DNA of 20,946 nucleotides, taken from contig NW_014577428.1 in assembly GCF_000485595.1 (NCBI RefSeq), forward strand, positions 134,017 to 154,962, in the 5' to 3' direction. Positions within the stretch are counted from its first letter, which is position 1, and every line of letters starts with the position of its first letter. The notes under the pieces are model-generated. The model saw nothing but the letters and a program-made list of their open reading frames with translations. It was not told where the DNA came from and did no database searches. The stretch comes from Priapulus caudatus. Taxonomy: Eukaryota > Priapulida > Priapulimorpha > Priapulimorphida > Priapulidae. Shown in pieces: positions 1 through 8,670 of this stretch. The position numbers and the translations under genes are program-made.

Positions 1-839
1 AAATGTTTATGCATAGATAAATTTTATGCCAACTTTTAATTACTATTATTATAAAAAGCGTCATTGATCCAGCATCATTTACAATTACCAATATTTTTAT
101 TATCTTCAATAATGACGTGAAAACAATGCGATATGCGCCATGTCTGCTGTCACTGCATACGTACAAAATGATCACATGATTAAGGCCTTTTGCTTTACAG
201 CACTGAGATCACGTGAGCAGAGCAGCCATGCCCAGCACATGTTTTAAATAATATCCGCGACAACCAAAATCTTAAGGGACAACCCTTTTGCGGTATCTTT
301 GCGTTGTCCTCGGACAATCCCAAAAAAAAACCTTAAAAATTGAAGCACTGGCCGTGCGTAAGCTCGATGCCTGCCTTCGAGATCTATTCGCAGGCTCGCC
401 AATCAACCTAGCAAAATGTGCACAGGAAAGACTTACACACACGATAAAATTCATTTGGCCAAACAATACGAGATAGCACAGTTTATGGAGTTTCACATTG
501 AATAACCTCCCATTTAACATTTTGGCAGAGTGCCAGTTTTCCCAGAATTCACGAGATCTCTGGTTTAATTAGGCATTGCCAAGATTGGCCAGTATAATTC
601 GCAAACAAAATAATCGTTAGCTACGCATAGATACCGAAACAGAGGCTGTTTGTGTGTTATTTCTGCTGTGATAGCGTGAAGAATAGCTACCGTCAGCCTA
701 TATTTGCTGATTCGCTCCTTATCCCACCTGTCTTATATTCGTTGTTCTGTGCCCAGCGTCGTGCGTGCGGATGTACTTTGTGTGTTGCAGGAGGAGATTT
801 GAACAGCATATTTGAAAATTATTTGGTAATAAATCACTT
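1..839. other. Gene-free stretch; part of a dispersed repeat at its right end
   Basis: No reading frame here looks like a protein. From about 700 to 839 the sequence matches the DNA on both sides of the 6498-7120 element (6441-6497 and 7121-7190), so this part is a dispersed repeat. It includes GCGTGCGGA at 763-771, the equivalent of that element's target site. I see nothing I can name in 1-700. Confidence 0.5.
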
Positions 840-1573
840 GGCAGCAAGAAACAATCGCACCAACTACTAGCACCACACGTCCGTCCATTTAAAATATACT
901 ACTATGTGCCTAACTCGCCGCCGGCACGGACGCACACCCTCACCGGTGTTTCAGTCAGTACAACTCCGGGTGTTCTGCAGTGACGCCATTCCAACTATCG
1001 GTGGAATCGCCGGAAGACTGCTGAAACAAGCTACACCCGCATTTTTGACAATCGGCCGCCATAATGCATGCTTCAAATCACAGAAATTCCTCAAACCTAT
1101 ACATGCTGTAAATGATCCTTCGCATGCCTACTATGAAGAGGCCGGCCAGGGCCGGCTGCGTCTTGATTGGCACTGCAGCAAGTTTAATGTTGCAGACAGG
1201 CTGCGCAAACTACGCAACTGTACTTGCTGGCAGTTGCCTGCAGCTAAATCAGCGCAGCCGCCTTCGTTCATAGGATAGCATGCGAAGGATCATTCGCATG
1301 TATATTTGAGCGAATTTCTGTTTGATTTGAGCGCATTGTGGCAGGCCGATTTGTCAAAAATGGTGCGGTGTAGCTTGTCTGCAGTCTTCCGCGATTTCAA
1401 ACAATAGTGCGAAATGTGGTGTCACCTGCTAGGAACACGGAGTTGTAACTGATTAAAACGGTGAGTTTGTCCGGTCGTGCGGCGGCGATGTTAGGCACCA
1501 TGTAGTATATATATATATAGTCAATGGCGCCGTGCTGTTGGTGTAGCTGGTGCGGTACTTGTTCTTAGCTGCC
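840..1573. mobile_element. Foldback (long inverted-repeat) element, about 730 bp
   Basis: The arm 840-1141 is matched in inverted orientation by about 1261-1573, with scattered mismatches and small indels. Clear matching blocks are GTGCCTAAC near 905 against GTTAGGCAC near 1491, and GCATGCGAAGGATC near 1278 against its complement near 1113. The spacer is about 120 bp. The right arm contains a (TA)n run at 1506-1519. No transposase is encoded, so it would be non-autonomous. I could not find a clear target duplication, and the outer edges may extend further. Confidence 0.7.
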
Positions 1574-1733
1574 ATTAGCATAAAAAAAAATTAGGGCCCG
1601 GTGGAAAATTAAAGAGTTAAGAGAAACATTAAGCTTTGGTAGTAAATACTAAATTAGTAAATACATTTCGTGTTTATTTACGCAGTGGCTGGAGCGTCAT
1701 GCTAAGCGTCGCGGATGTTCAAGCCCCTTTTGG

Positions 1734-1810
1734 CGTTTAGGGTTTAGCGATTAGCGGTTAGGTTTAGGGTTATGTCTTAGGCGTTAGGTTTGGCGTTAGG
1801 GTTAGGGTTC
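1734..1810 (+). repeat. Degenerate interstitial telomere-like repeats (TTAGGG-like)
   Basis: A run of variants such as TTTAGGG, TTAGCGG, TTAGGTTTAGGG, GCGTTAGG and finally GTTAGGGTTAGGG. TTAGGG is the common animal telomere repeat. It lies between foldback elements and not at the window edge. Confidence 0.65.
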
Positions 1811-2929
1811 TAGCTCATCTAAAAACTTCTCAAATCGGCCTGAATTTATTTCCCAAGGCGTTTATTTCGAAATCTCGGCCGCCACCGCACCAATCTTTGT
1901 CAGGTTATAGTTGAAAGCGCCCAATGAGACTCCCCTACCCCGTAAGCCTCGAGACATTAATTTTAAGATACGGTAACCGTACCCGAGCACTTGCCGTTAC
2001 TTACCATAATATTTATTATTTGAAACCGTTCAAGTTCACGGCCACAGGCAAGTGTCTGGTGAGTATTGACTTGAGTAATCATTTACCTCTTACTAGGACT
2101 CTATTCTCTACCGCTTCTCAAACCTTTGCGACATCACCGTAAATCCATCGACATAGCAGTAAACACTCTTACATAATATGCACACATGCAGGTCGATAAT
2201 CCAACCGGAAGCTACAGGCGAACAACCTTCTGGGCGCCGCGGCTGAACCTTTTTCAAACAAACATGGAAGCGTTCACTGCTCACTAGACTAAAGTTAAGG
2301 TATATACTAATTATAAACCATATACATATATATACAAAGACATTTATTTGTATATAGCTATATTATCATATTATGTAAATTCAGCTCATATACTAATATA
2401 TGATCTATGATGAGACGTTGAACCGCAACTACCGGAACCGGAACCAGAACTTTCTAGCTTGGAACTACGAATAACTTAAACTTGTGAATACTTGCAAAAA
2501 TAACTTATAAGTTTTACTTACTTAAACTCACTAGAGATTATAAAATTATAATTTAACTGATAAGCTAATAACTTACTAATACTCATAGTTATGCGTCATC
2601 TTATGCAAGAAGCAAGTCTCTGTCTTTAACCGCCACGTCTTTCTTTACGCTACATCCTGTTTTGCGAGCCGCGGTAGCTTTTCCGCCATGGTAATGTTAT
2701 TTAGTTGTAGGGCGTGGATTGTGTAGTCAAGTTTTATTTTTTTTTTTTTTTTGTGAATACTGCAATTAATACTCTAAGTAATACTCTAATTCCTTTATTG
2801 GGAAAAATAAATGGCGAATTGGAGACTTCGAGTTGGAGCCTAACTATCCATTTGGACTTTACGAACTGGATGCTTGACTTAGAGATGCGAGTTGAGGCGA
2901 CTTTTAATAAGGTCGGTACGTCCATCCGC
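1811..2929. other. Gene-free AT-rich stretch
   Basis: No convincing coding signal. It contains AT-rich low-complexity sequence at 2290-2410 and a T run at 2733-2752. Nothing else is recognisable. Confidence 0.5.
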
Positions 2930-3985
2930 CCATCCCGGTGTAGACCCAATATGGCAATAAAAGTTGTGCCTAAAATTTTCCTAGTATGGTCTGATGTTAA
3001 TTTTAGGGCGCAATAGCCTTCCATAGACAAAACCTGCTGAATTTCTGGTCGTGCCAAAAAAAAAAAAATGCACGACAACCTTTTTACTATTTACGGCCTG
3101 TTGACATTAGAAAATTCAAAGAAATACCTAAAGCCGTCGCTTTAATTAACATCTTACCTACATCTACCAAACACTTCGTCATGCAGTATTTCTCTCTTTA
3201 ATCACGTTTATTTTATTAAAACATCACAACATTAAAAATCACGCAAACTTCGCTACACACAAAAATGCCCATCTTGCATTGAACGCACAACGACATTTTT
3301 CACCACGGCCAATTTGAAATCATCGCTGTGACGCTGTACGTGCGTTGCGCGTTCAATGCAAGATTGGCCAGTTTTTGTTGATGTAGCGAAGTTTGCGTGA
3401 TTTTTTATTGTTCGTGATGCTTTTAATAAATAAACGTGATCACGGACACCACCCACACACCCCACCCCCAACACCACACCACACCCCCAAAAGCAACCCC
3501 CAAACCCGCAACCCACCCCCACACCCACACCCACAACCACCACATCCCCCAACACCACCCACCAACACACCCACCACAACACCCAAAACACACAACCAAA
3601 ACAACACGAAAAACAACACACCACCGCACCACCCCACCCACACCCACAGACCACCCCCTCCCCCCCCAGCCCCCCCCACCCACGCACAAAACGAAAAGAC
3701 CAACAGCCAACCAAATCCCCTCCAACCTGACATTAAAGTAGGAGAAGTACTGCATGACGAAGTGTGTTTGTAATGTAGGTCAGATGTTAATAAAGCGACG
3801 GCTTTAGGTATTTCTTTGATTTTCTATGTAACACGGCCGTAAATAATAAAAATGGTTGTCGCTGCATTTTCACGAAGAATGAGCAGTCTATGGAGCTATT
3901 GCTCTAAAGATAACATGCAGAAAGTAGAAAGATTGTTGTAGGCACGAGTTTGATTGCCGTCTGAATCCCGGGTGTCACGGTCCTG
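2930..3985. mobile_element. Large foldback element, about 1 kb, interrupted in its right arm
   Basis: The left arm (about 2930-3292) pairs with about 3341-3985 once the block 3441-3733 is removed. Matching blocks include GCAATAGC with TCCATAGAC near 3010-3028 against the complement near 3888-3908, CGACAACC near 3073 against GGTTGTCG near 3853, AAAGCCGTCGCTTTA near 3130 against the complement near 3794, and TCACGCAAACTTCGCTACA near 3239 against the complement near 3383. The central spacer is about 50 bp. No protein is encoded. The outer limits are approximate. Confidence 0.7.
3441..3733 (+). repeat. A+C-only low-complexity block inserted in a foldback arm
   Basis: About 290 bases in which the + strand is almost wholly A and C, with very few G or T. 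The flanks pair with one continuous piece of the opposite arm (about 3193-3225), so the block was added after the palindrome formed. It has no fixed period and is not a simple (CA)n run. The Pro/Thr-rich and Gly/Val/Trp-rich frames through it are composition artefacts. Confidence 0.75.
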
Positions 3986-4119
3986 AGCATCCTTCAGAGT
4001 AGCTCAAGAAACGGCGGTCTTTGCTAGGGTTAAGAGACCTTGACGTATATTGACGTTGTATGTGGTATGTTGGCGGTATATTGGACGTTAGTCACACAGC
4101 CTGGTCGCGGTTAGGATCT

Positions 4120-4450
4120 GCCAGATAGCTCTAGCCTCTGAGTAGCGTACTCATAGCCCACGTACAGTTGCCGGCAGGCCTGCACGGCAACTGTTACCGC
4201 CGGCTATAAGTAGTTGAGCTACTGACTACTAGAGCTAGAGACGGTCGTGGAGATAAGCTCTAGTACGTATAGCCCGCGTACAGTTGCTGCAGGCCTGCGC
4301 AACTGTACGCGCGCGCCTATAGTAGTTAAGTACTACTACTAGAGACTTAGGTCTGACAGATTAAGCTCTAGCTACTATAGCCCGCGGATAAGCTGCCGCA
4401 GGCCTGCGAGCCACGCTATCAGCGGGCGTTATCAGTACTACGAGCTAGGT
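4120..4450. repeat. Array of three tandem palindromic hairpin units
   Basis: Three units, each an imperfect palindrome of 85-115 bp centred on CAGGCCTG (AGGCCT at 4176-4181, 4291-4296 and 4400-4405; spacing 115 and 109). The units run at about 4126-4238, 4255-4346 and 4364-4448. Each starts near AGCTCTAG and ends near CTAGAG or GAGCTAG. The outer sequence matches the 20-bp inverted terminus of the 6498-7120 element, so each unit resembles two such termini joined head to head. Confidence 0.75.
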
Positions 4451-4665
4451 CTGGAGATACAATGACTAGTGCAGTAGTGCGTTCGATTTGCTTCCAAGCA
4501 GCCACCCTGGGTATAACTGGGTAAGAAATCGAAAGATCTGCGGGTTAGCGAAAGATAAACAAATGCGTTTTTTGGTTAACCCGGGCTTAATTATCAATCA
4601 TGGGATGCCGAGTCGACAAGAAAAAAAGAATAGCACAGGGTTGCTCCCAGGGATGAAATTCAACA

Positions 4666-4738
4666 GGGGGGAGGGCGAGGGGTAGGGGTGAGGCGGGACG
4701 GGGGGGAAACTAGCGGGGGAGGGGGGAAACTAGGGGGT
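4666..4738 (+). repeat. G-rich tract with quadruplex potential
   Basis: Many G runs of three or more within about 70 bases, including a direct repeat of GGGGGGAAACTAG at about 4701-4713 and 4722-4734. It fits the general pattern for G-quadruplex DNA. It lies inside the possible element 4475-5431. Confidence 0.5.
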
Positions 4739-4830
4739 CCGTAGGTGGGCGTGTATTTTTACCGTTGACGACTTAGATTAATGCGTAAAGATCGGCACCA
4801 CACCATAGTACGCGTATTTGGGTTTCTTGC

Positions 4831-4840
4831 TATATATAAG
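4831..4840 (+). promoter_or_regulatory. TATA-box-like sequence
   Basis: TATATATAAG lies downstream of the G-rich tract. It could be an internal promoter of the 4475-5431 element. No coding frame of note follows it. Confidence 0.2.
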
Positions 4841-5431
4841 GATAGCGCAGTCGGTGTACAGTTAGTGACAGAGTTAACTTGATGTACGTGTCTGCAGCTA
4901 GTCTGCAGTGCATGCGTGTGTACCGGCTAAAAATACACGCGTCGTGATGTCCTGGCTCGAACGGCAATTCTTGAGCGGTCGATTCCCGCCGCTGGAAAAC
5001 TTTTTATCTTGTGGTGGAATTAAGAACGGGCGGAGGTATCTTCAAACGTGGGCGCAACATTCAAACAGGGGGGACGTTTTCCAAACGGCGGCGCGCGCCC
5101 CCTTGGGAACGGTAGGGCAAGAAACCCTGTAGCAATTGCATCTTGATTATTTATGAAATCTCAAAGAATGAGCAGAACCACACGCAGTCATCCGACAGTC
5201 ATGCTTCATTACTGCTTGAAGATTTTATGATTTTGAAGATTTTGAAGATTTTGTGTGCAATGAATGCTGGGATACTTCCCAAGGTGAGTGGGTCAGGCAT
5301 GACGGGGTTAACTTCGGCCTCACCCGGTAAGCAAAAAATACCAACGGTTGACTACCAAATCAAACGTATTTTTTGGGCTGGCCGAAGGAGAACCGCAGGT
5401 TAACTTGGTGAAAGCAAAATCGAACGCACTA

Positions 5432-6497
5432 TACCCAGTTCTAATTACCACCAGCCACGGGTCGAGTGCCGTGACTGCGCAGTAGCCACTGCGTTGTAAA
5501 GCGCGCAGTCAGCATTTGGGGAAAATGATACTGCCGCACTCCGCACGTCAGGCGGGTCTGTACTGTAGGTTCTGGACCGTAGTGCCTGCGATAACTAATA
5601 CAGCTATACTATACTGATTCTTAGGCTCATAATAAGCAGGAGATACTCAACATAATCATGTTACAATTGCTACCTTACTACGAATCGAGTTCGATACCGC
5701 GAATCGAATCATTCGATCGGTCGATCGAATCATTCGATTCACGGCAATTTTGAACAGGGTGCATCGTTTCTCCCCAGTGGCCGCTGAGCCGCGTTTGTCG
5801 CTAGAAGCACGAGACACTTACTTTGATCACGGGCCGACCGCTACGTACCATGCTGACATACTCTTCCCGTCTCTGTTTTGTACACTTGCCCCTGACACTT
5901 GGTTGCGTTCCGCATTCCCATCACTTCCCTTAGGGCGTGTTGGGCATTTTGCCCGCTTTACAATATATTTGTGCATTCTGCGGGCGGCCCGGTGGAGCAC
6001 AAAAGACACTCGATCGCTCGCCCTCTTTCTCTCCTCCCTCCCCCCTCACTTCAGTCACTACTAACATTACACTACTAACATTACCAACACTGTTATGTGT
6101 TATCAAAATTAACACGAAACATTGTGTTGTTAAACACGTAATGTTATACTTTGTATCAAGCAAGCCAGACAATGCGTCTAGACATGTACGTTTGCAGCGT
6201 ATTGTGCAACCCTGGCCGTATGTAAAATGAACGCGCGCATTATGAATATATAATTTTTATAGAGGTTGGACACCGGACAACCACGGAAGCAATTTGTAGT
6301 TGCCCGAGAGAAAATCCAGTCGTCACGGACGACCGGACGACTGTTAAAATTGAGCCCTGACGGCATGCAATGCGCCGCCATTATTTTTTGTATAAACTGG
6401 CACATCCTCCCAAGATTTACATTTTGCGAATTTTGATATCACACTTTCCCACCTGCTCTTTATTCTTGTTGTTTGTGCACAGCAGCATGCATGTGGT
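5432..6497. other. Gene-free stretch with one short palindrome; dispersed repeat at the right end
   Basis: No protein-like frame is seen. 5701-5740 is a near-perfect palindrome. From about 6410 to 6497 the sequence matches the dispersed repeat at about 700-762. Confidence 0.5.
5701..5740. repeat. 40-bp near-perfect palindrome
   Basis: Two 19-base arms with one mismatched position around a 2-base centre, built from GAATCGAATCATTCGATCG and its near-complement. ATTCGAT-type words are repeated within it. Confidence 0.7.
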
Positions 6498-7120
6498 TAG
6501 CTCTAGTACTATAGCCCGCGTACAGTTGCCGCTGGGCTATAGCATCAGCCATTAGGGATGCACGGGACCAACTTAGTCATGCGTACTCGCGGCTATAAAA
6601 CGTCTGTGGTAGGCAATTAATGCCTCTTATCTGAAGTGAATATGTCTTAAGTTATAACCGCTACTAAAATTTAACCTCTAACTATCGTTGCAATGGTCTA
6701 CTTGCGGTATTTCTGGTGAATGAACATTCGATTTGCGAACTTCAAACGGCCATTTTTGGCGGTGCTGCAGCAGGCCAGCAGCGCCAGTGAGCGGGAATTA
6801 TGTATTTCTGCACGTGGATTTTGGTTGTGGACAAAAACATTGTTGTTGTCAAGTAACAAATTAAGCGATCAAAAAAGATTGTAATATTAGTTTTGTCATG
6901 CAAGATGAACAAATTACTATTATTAATTTGTTACTTGACAACAACAATGTTTTTGTCCACAACCAACACAACCCGCCCACACCTCCACGTGTGGAAATAC
7001 ACTTTCCCGCTGACTGGCTGGAGTAAGTTGGTCTCGAGCATTTGTAATGGCTGAAGCTATAGCCCAGCGGCAACTGTACGCGGGCTATAGTGTTGCCTCT
7101 GGGCTATAGTACTAGAGCTA
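6498..7120. mobile_element. 623-bp foldback element with perfect 20-bp terminal inverted repeats and 9-bp target duplication
   Basis: The left end (6498-6517) TAGCTCTAGTACTATAGCCC is the exact reverse complement of the right end (7101-7120). Flanks GCATGTGGT (6489-6497) and GCGTGCGGT (7121-7129) agree at 7 of 9 bases. A second inverted repeat lies inside: 6821-6863 and 6924-6966 are perfect 43-base complements around a 60-base spacer. The left arm has about 190 extra bases and the right end has a doubled terminal module. No transposase is present. A 9-bp duplication with long inverted ends is usual for Mutator-like elements, so a Mutator-like origin is a reasonable inference. Confidence 0.8.
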
Positions 7121-7830
7121 GCGTGCGGTGTACTTTTGTGTTGCAGAGGAGCATTTGAACGGGATTTACAGGAAATTATTGGCAATAATAGGCAAAATTG
7201 ACTAGTGAAACATAAGTTTTTATTTTGAGATTGTTCCTCAGAAACGTTCGTACTGAAAAAATATAGCGAAATATAGTCTCACCTCACAGCGGATAAATCA
7301 GTGATTACGCCAACTTAGATTCTATGCAGTTATAGCATAGAAAATTGGATTTGAATACAACGTAACACCATGGCATATTTGAATAGAATGAGAATCAATT
7401 TACAAATAGCGCCTTCAAAACAAGACCACCCATAGTGCACCTGATTACAACCAAAGGGCATTAAACAACTTAAACTGCAGACCTCCGTCTGCCCCTCCGA
7501 TTCACAATGTAACAATAAATACTCGAAATGGTCCGATTGCGAGACTCCGCTCAAACATCAATACGCCCACCCGTCTACCAGATTAGTACTAAATAAACAA
7601 GTCCTGGAACACACCTAATGTCTACTCTAATAATCCTGATGAAAACTAGTTCCCAGAAACAATCCTATATAGCTGCTAAAAACACCATAGATCTGTGAAA
7701 TATATGCTACATTAACCAGATGACAGAACCGGATATATCTGTGCCAGATTGCCAGATATTCTATGTAGGTGATCACTACGCAGATTGTGACAGCAATTGG
7801 CAGTATGTCATAGATAAGCATCAATGCATG
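7121..7830. other. Stretch without a recognised gene
   Basis: 7121-7190 is dispersed-repeat sequence. On the minus strand, 7627-7830 gives a hydrophobic frame of about 68 residues without homology that I recognise. 7330-7554 (minus) is also open. I do not annotate either as a gene. Confidence 0.4.
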
Positions 7831-8191
7831 CAGGGTGCGAATTTTACGGGAGTCCGGAGTCAAATACTCCCTGATTTACTGTCGGACGCCCTGATTTGAC
7901 ATATGCAGGAGTCCGGGTGACTCCTTGAAAATTGTGCCATGCATGCTAACTAGTTCGTTCTGGAGCACGGCCTCGCAGAATTACTGTATTTTTTCAGCTA
8001 ATGTTCAAAGAAAATTTGGCAGACGTGCAACTGCATGAATCTTAAAAATAAGCACACGTATGCATTATTGTTTTAATATCTTTGATTTTGAACCTCAGAC
8101 TGCGGACTCCCTCATTTTGCTGCGAACTCCCTCTTTTTGAGGGTAGGGAGTCCGTTGGACTCCCTTGTTCTAAAGTTAATTTCTACCCCTG
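7831..8191. mobile_element. Miniature inverted-repeat transposon, copy A (361 bp)
   Basis: It starts CAGGGTGCGAA and ends with the inverted counterpart TTTCTACCCCTG. Several GGACTCCCT/GGAGTCCG words lie inside. It is the same family as 9092-9373, with about 75 extra bases at about 8000-8077. Flanks GCATG and GCAGG suggest an imperfect 5-bp target duplication. It lies upstream of the first coding exon of the ZDHHC23-like gene. Confidence 0.8.
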
Positions 8192-8532
8192 GCAGGCTGG
8201 CATACATCACAAGCTTTCTCTGTTTTCATCCTGCCAGTCTGTCAGCCTGTAAGATCTATGATGTGGATAAGTGAAACTGCATGAGTGATTGCCCAGTGCT
8301 ACTTGACTCCAATAACATGATGGCGGTAGCATAGATTGTAGCTCATGTTATATCATTTGCTAGACATTGAAATTTTATCACTGCAAGTATGTGTTGTTTT
8401 CATCACGTCATGTTATTGCTGCTAGTAGTGTGGTTTCGTATTTCTATTATATATACAACTAATATATATATTCTACTATATTACATATTTCCTATTTGTG
8501 CTATTGAATATTGTTGCACTTTCTCATTTCAG

Positions 8533-8563
8533 CTCTGCTGATGAGGGGACCTTACAAATTTAA
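8533..8563 (+). promoter_or_regulatory. Probable spliced 5' UTR segment ahead of the ZDHHC23-like start
   Basis: A good acceptor (pyrimidine-rich tract then TTTCAG, AG at 8531-8532) precedes the start codon by 31 bases, so at least one non-coding 5' exon probably lies upstream. The only donor-like site I noticed is CT|GTAAGA at about 8249, which is weak support. I cannot place the promoter or the transcription start. Confidence 0.55.
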
Positions 8564-8567
8564 ATGA
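8541..8567 (+). promoter_or_regulatory. Upstream ORF of 8 codons overlapping the main start codon (ATGA)
   Basis: ATG at 8541-8543 opens a frame encoding MRGPYKFK and stops at TGA 8565-8567. That TGA shares two bases with the main ATG (8564-8566), giving an ATGA overlap. If the 5' UTR includes this segment, ribosomes would meet the short ORF first and reach the main start by leaky scanning or by re-initiation. The function is inferred; the arrangement is seen directly. Confidence 0.5.
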
Positions 8568-8670
8568 AAGATTTTCTCTGCTGTTGTGAGTACATCAATG
8601 TTAAAGGAGATAGATCACACATAATGGCCATGTGCTGTGACTGTGAAGAACTTGACAACATTGCAGATAG
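8564..8670 (+). CDS. ZDHHC23: ZDHHC23-like coding exon 1 (residues 1-36 in part)
   Basis: Begins at ATG 8564, directly after the in-frame stop TAA at 8561-8563, and ends at donor 8671 (AG|GTAACG), leaving two bases of the Arg36 codon. It encodes the Cys-rich N-terminus with CCCEYI and CDCEELD, recognisably like the vertebrate ZDHHC23 N-terminus. The start context is poor (T at -3, A at +4). The in-frame ATG for Met21, inside this exon, has A at -3 and G at +4, so leaky initiation there is possible, but it would lose the conserved CCCEYI block. Confidence 0.88.

Larger units (their letters stand above)
4475..5431. mobile_element. Possible terminal-inverted-repeat element, about 960 bp
   Basis: TAGTGCGTTCGATTTGCTT at the left end is matched in inverse, with one extra base, at 5412-5431. 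Similarity continues weakly inward (GCGGGTTA near 4540 against TAACCTGCGG near 5393). No target duplication is clear and no transposase is seen. The interior holds a G-rich tract, a TATA-like box and a GAAGATTTT repeat at about 5219-5250. Confidence 0.45.

Noticed and set aside
904-1278. 124-codon open frame on +
   Set aside because: It lies mostly in the left arm and spacer of the 840-1573 foldback element and has no recognisable domain.
3253-3773. Several open frames of about 100-150 codons on both strands
   Set aside because: They cross the A+C-only block; the Pro/Thr and Gly/Val/Trp composition is forced by base content.
4120-4450. CRISPR-like array
   Set aside because: The repeats are long palindromes in an animal-type genome, without short identical repeats or unique spacers.
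4120-5431. Integrated small DNA virus with hairpin ends (hairpins, G-rich tract and TATA box together)
   Set aside because: No replication or capsid-like reading frame is present, and the hairpin sequence matches the ends of a nearby transposon.
5686-5700. tRNA B-box-like GAGTTCGATACC
   Set aside because: No matching A box, no acceptor stem and no cloverleaf upstream; the text belongs to the ATTCGAT-rich palindrome area.
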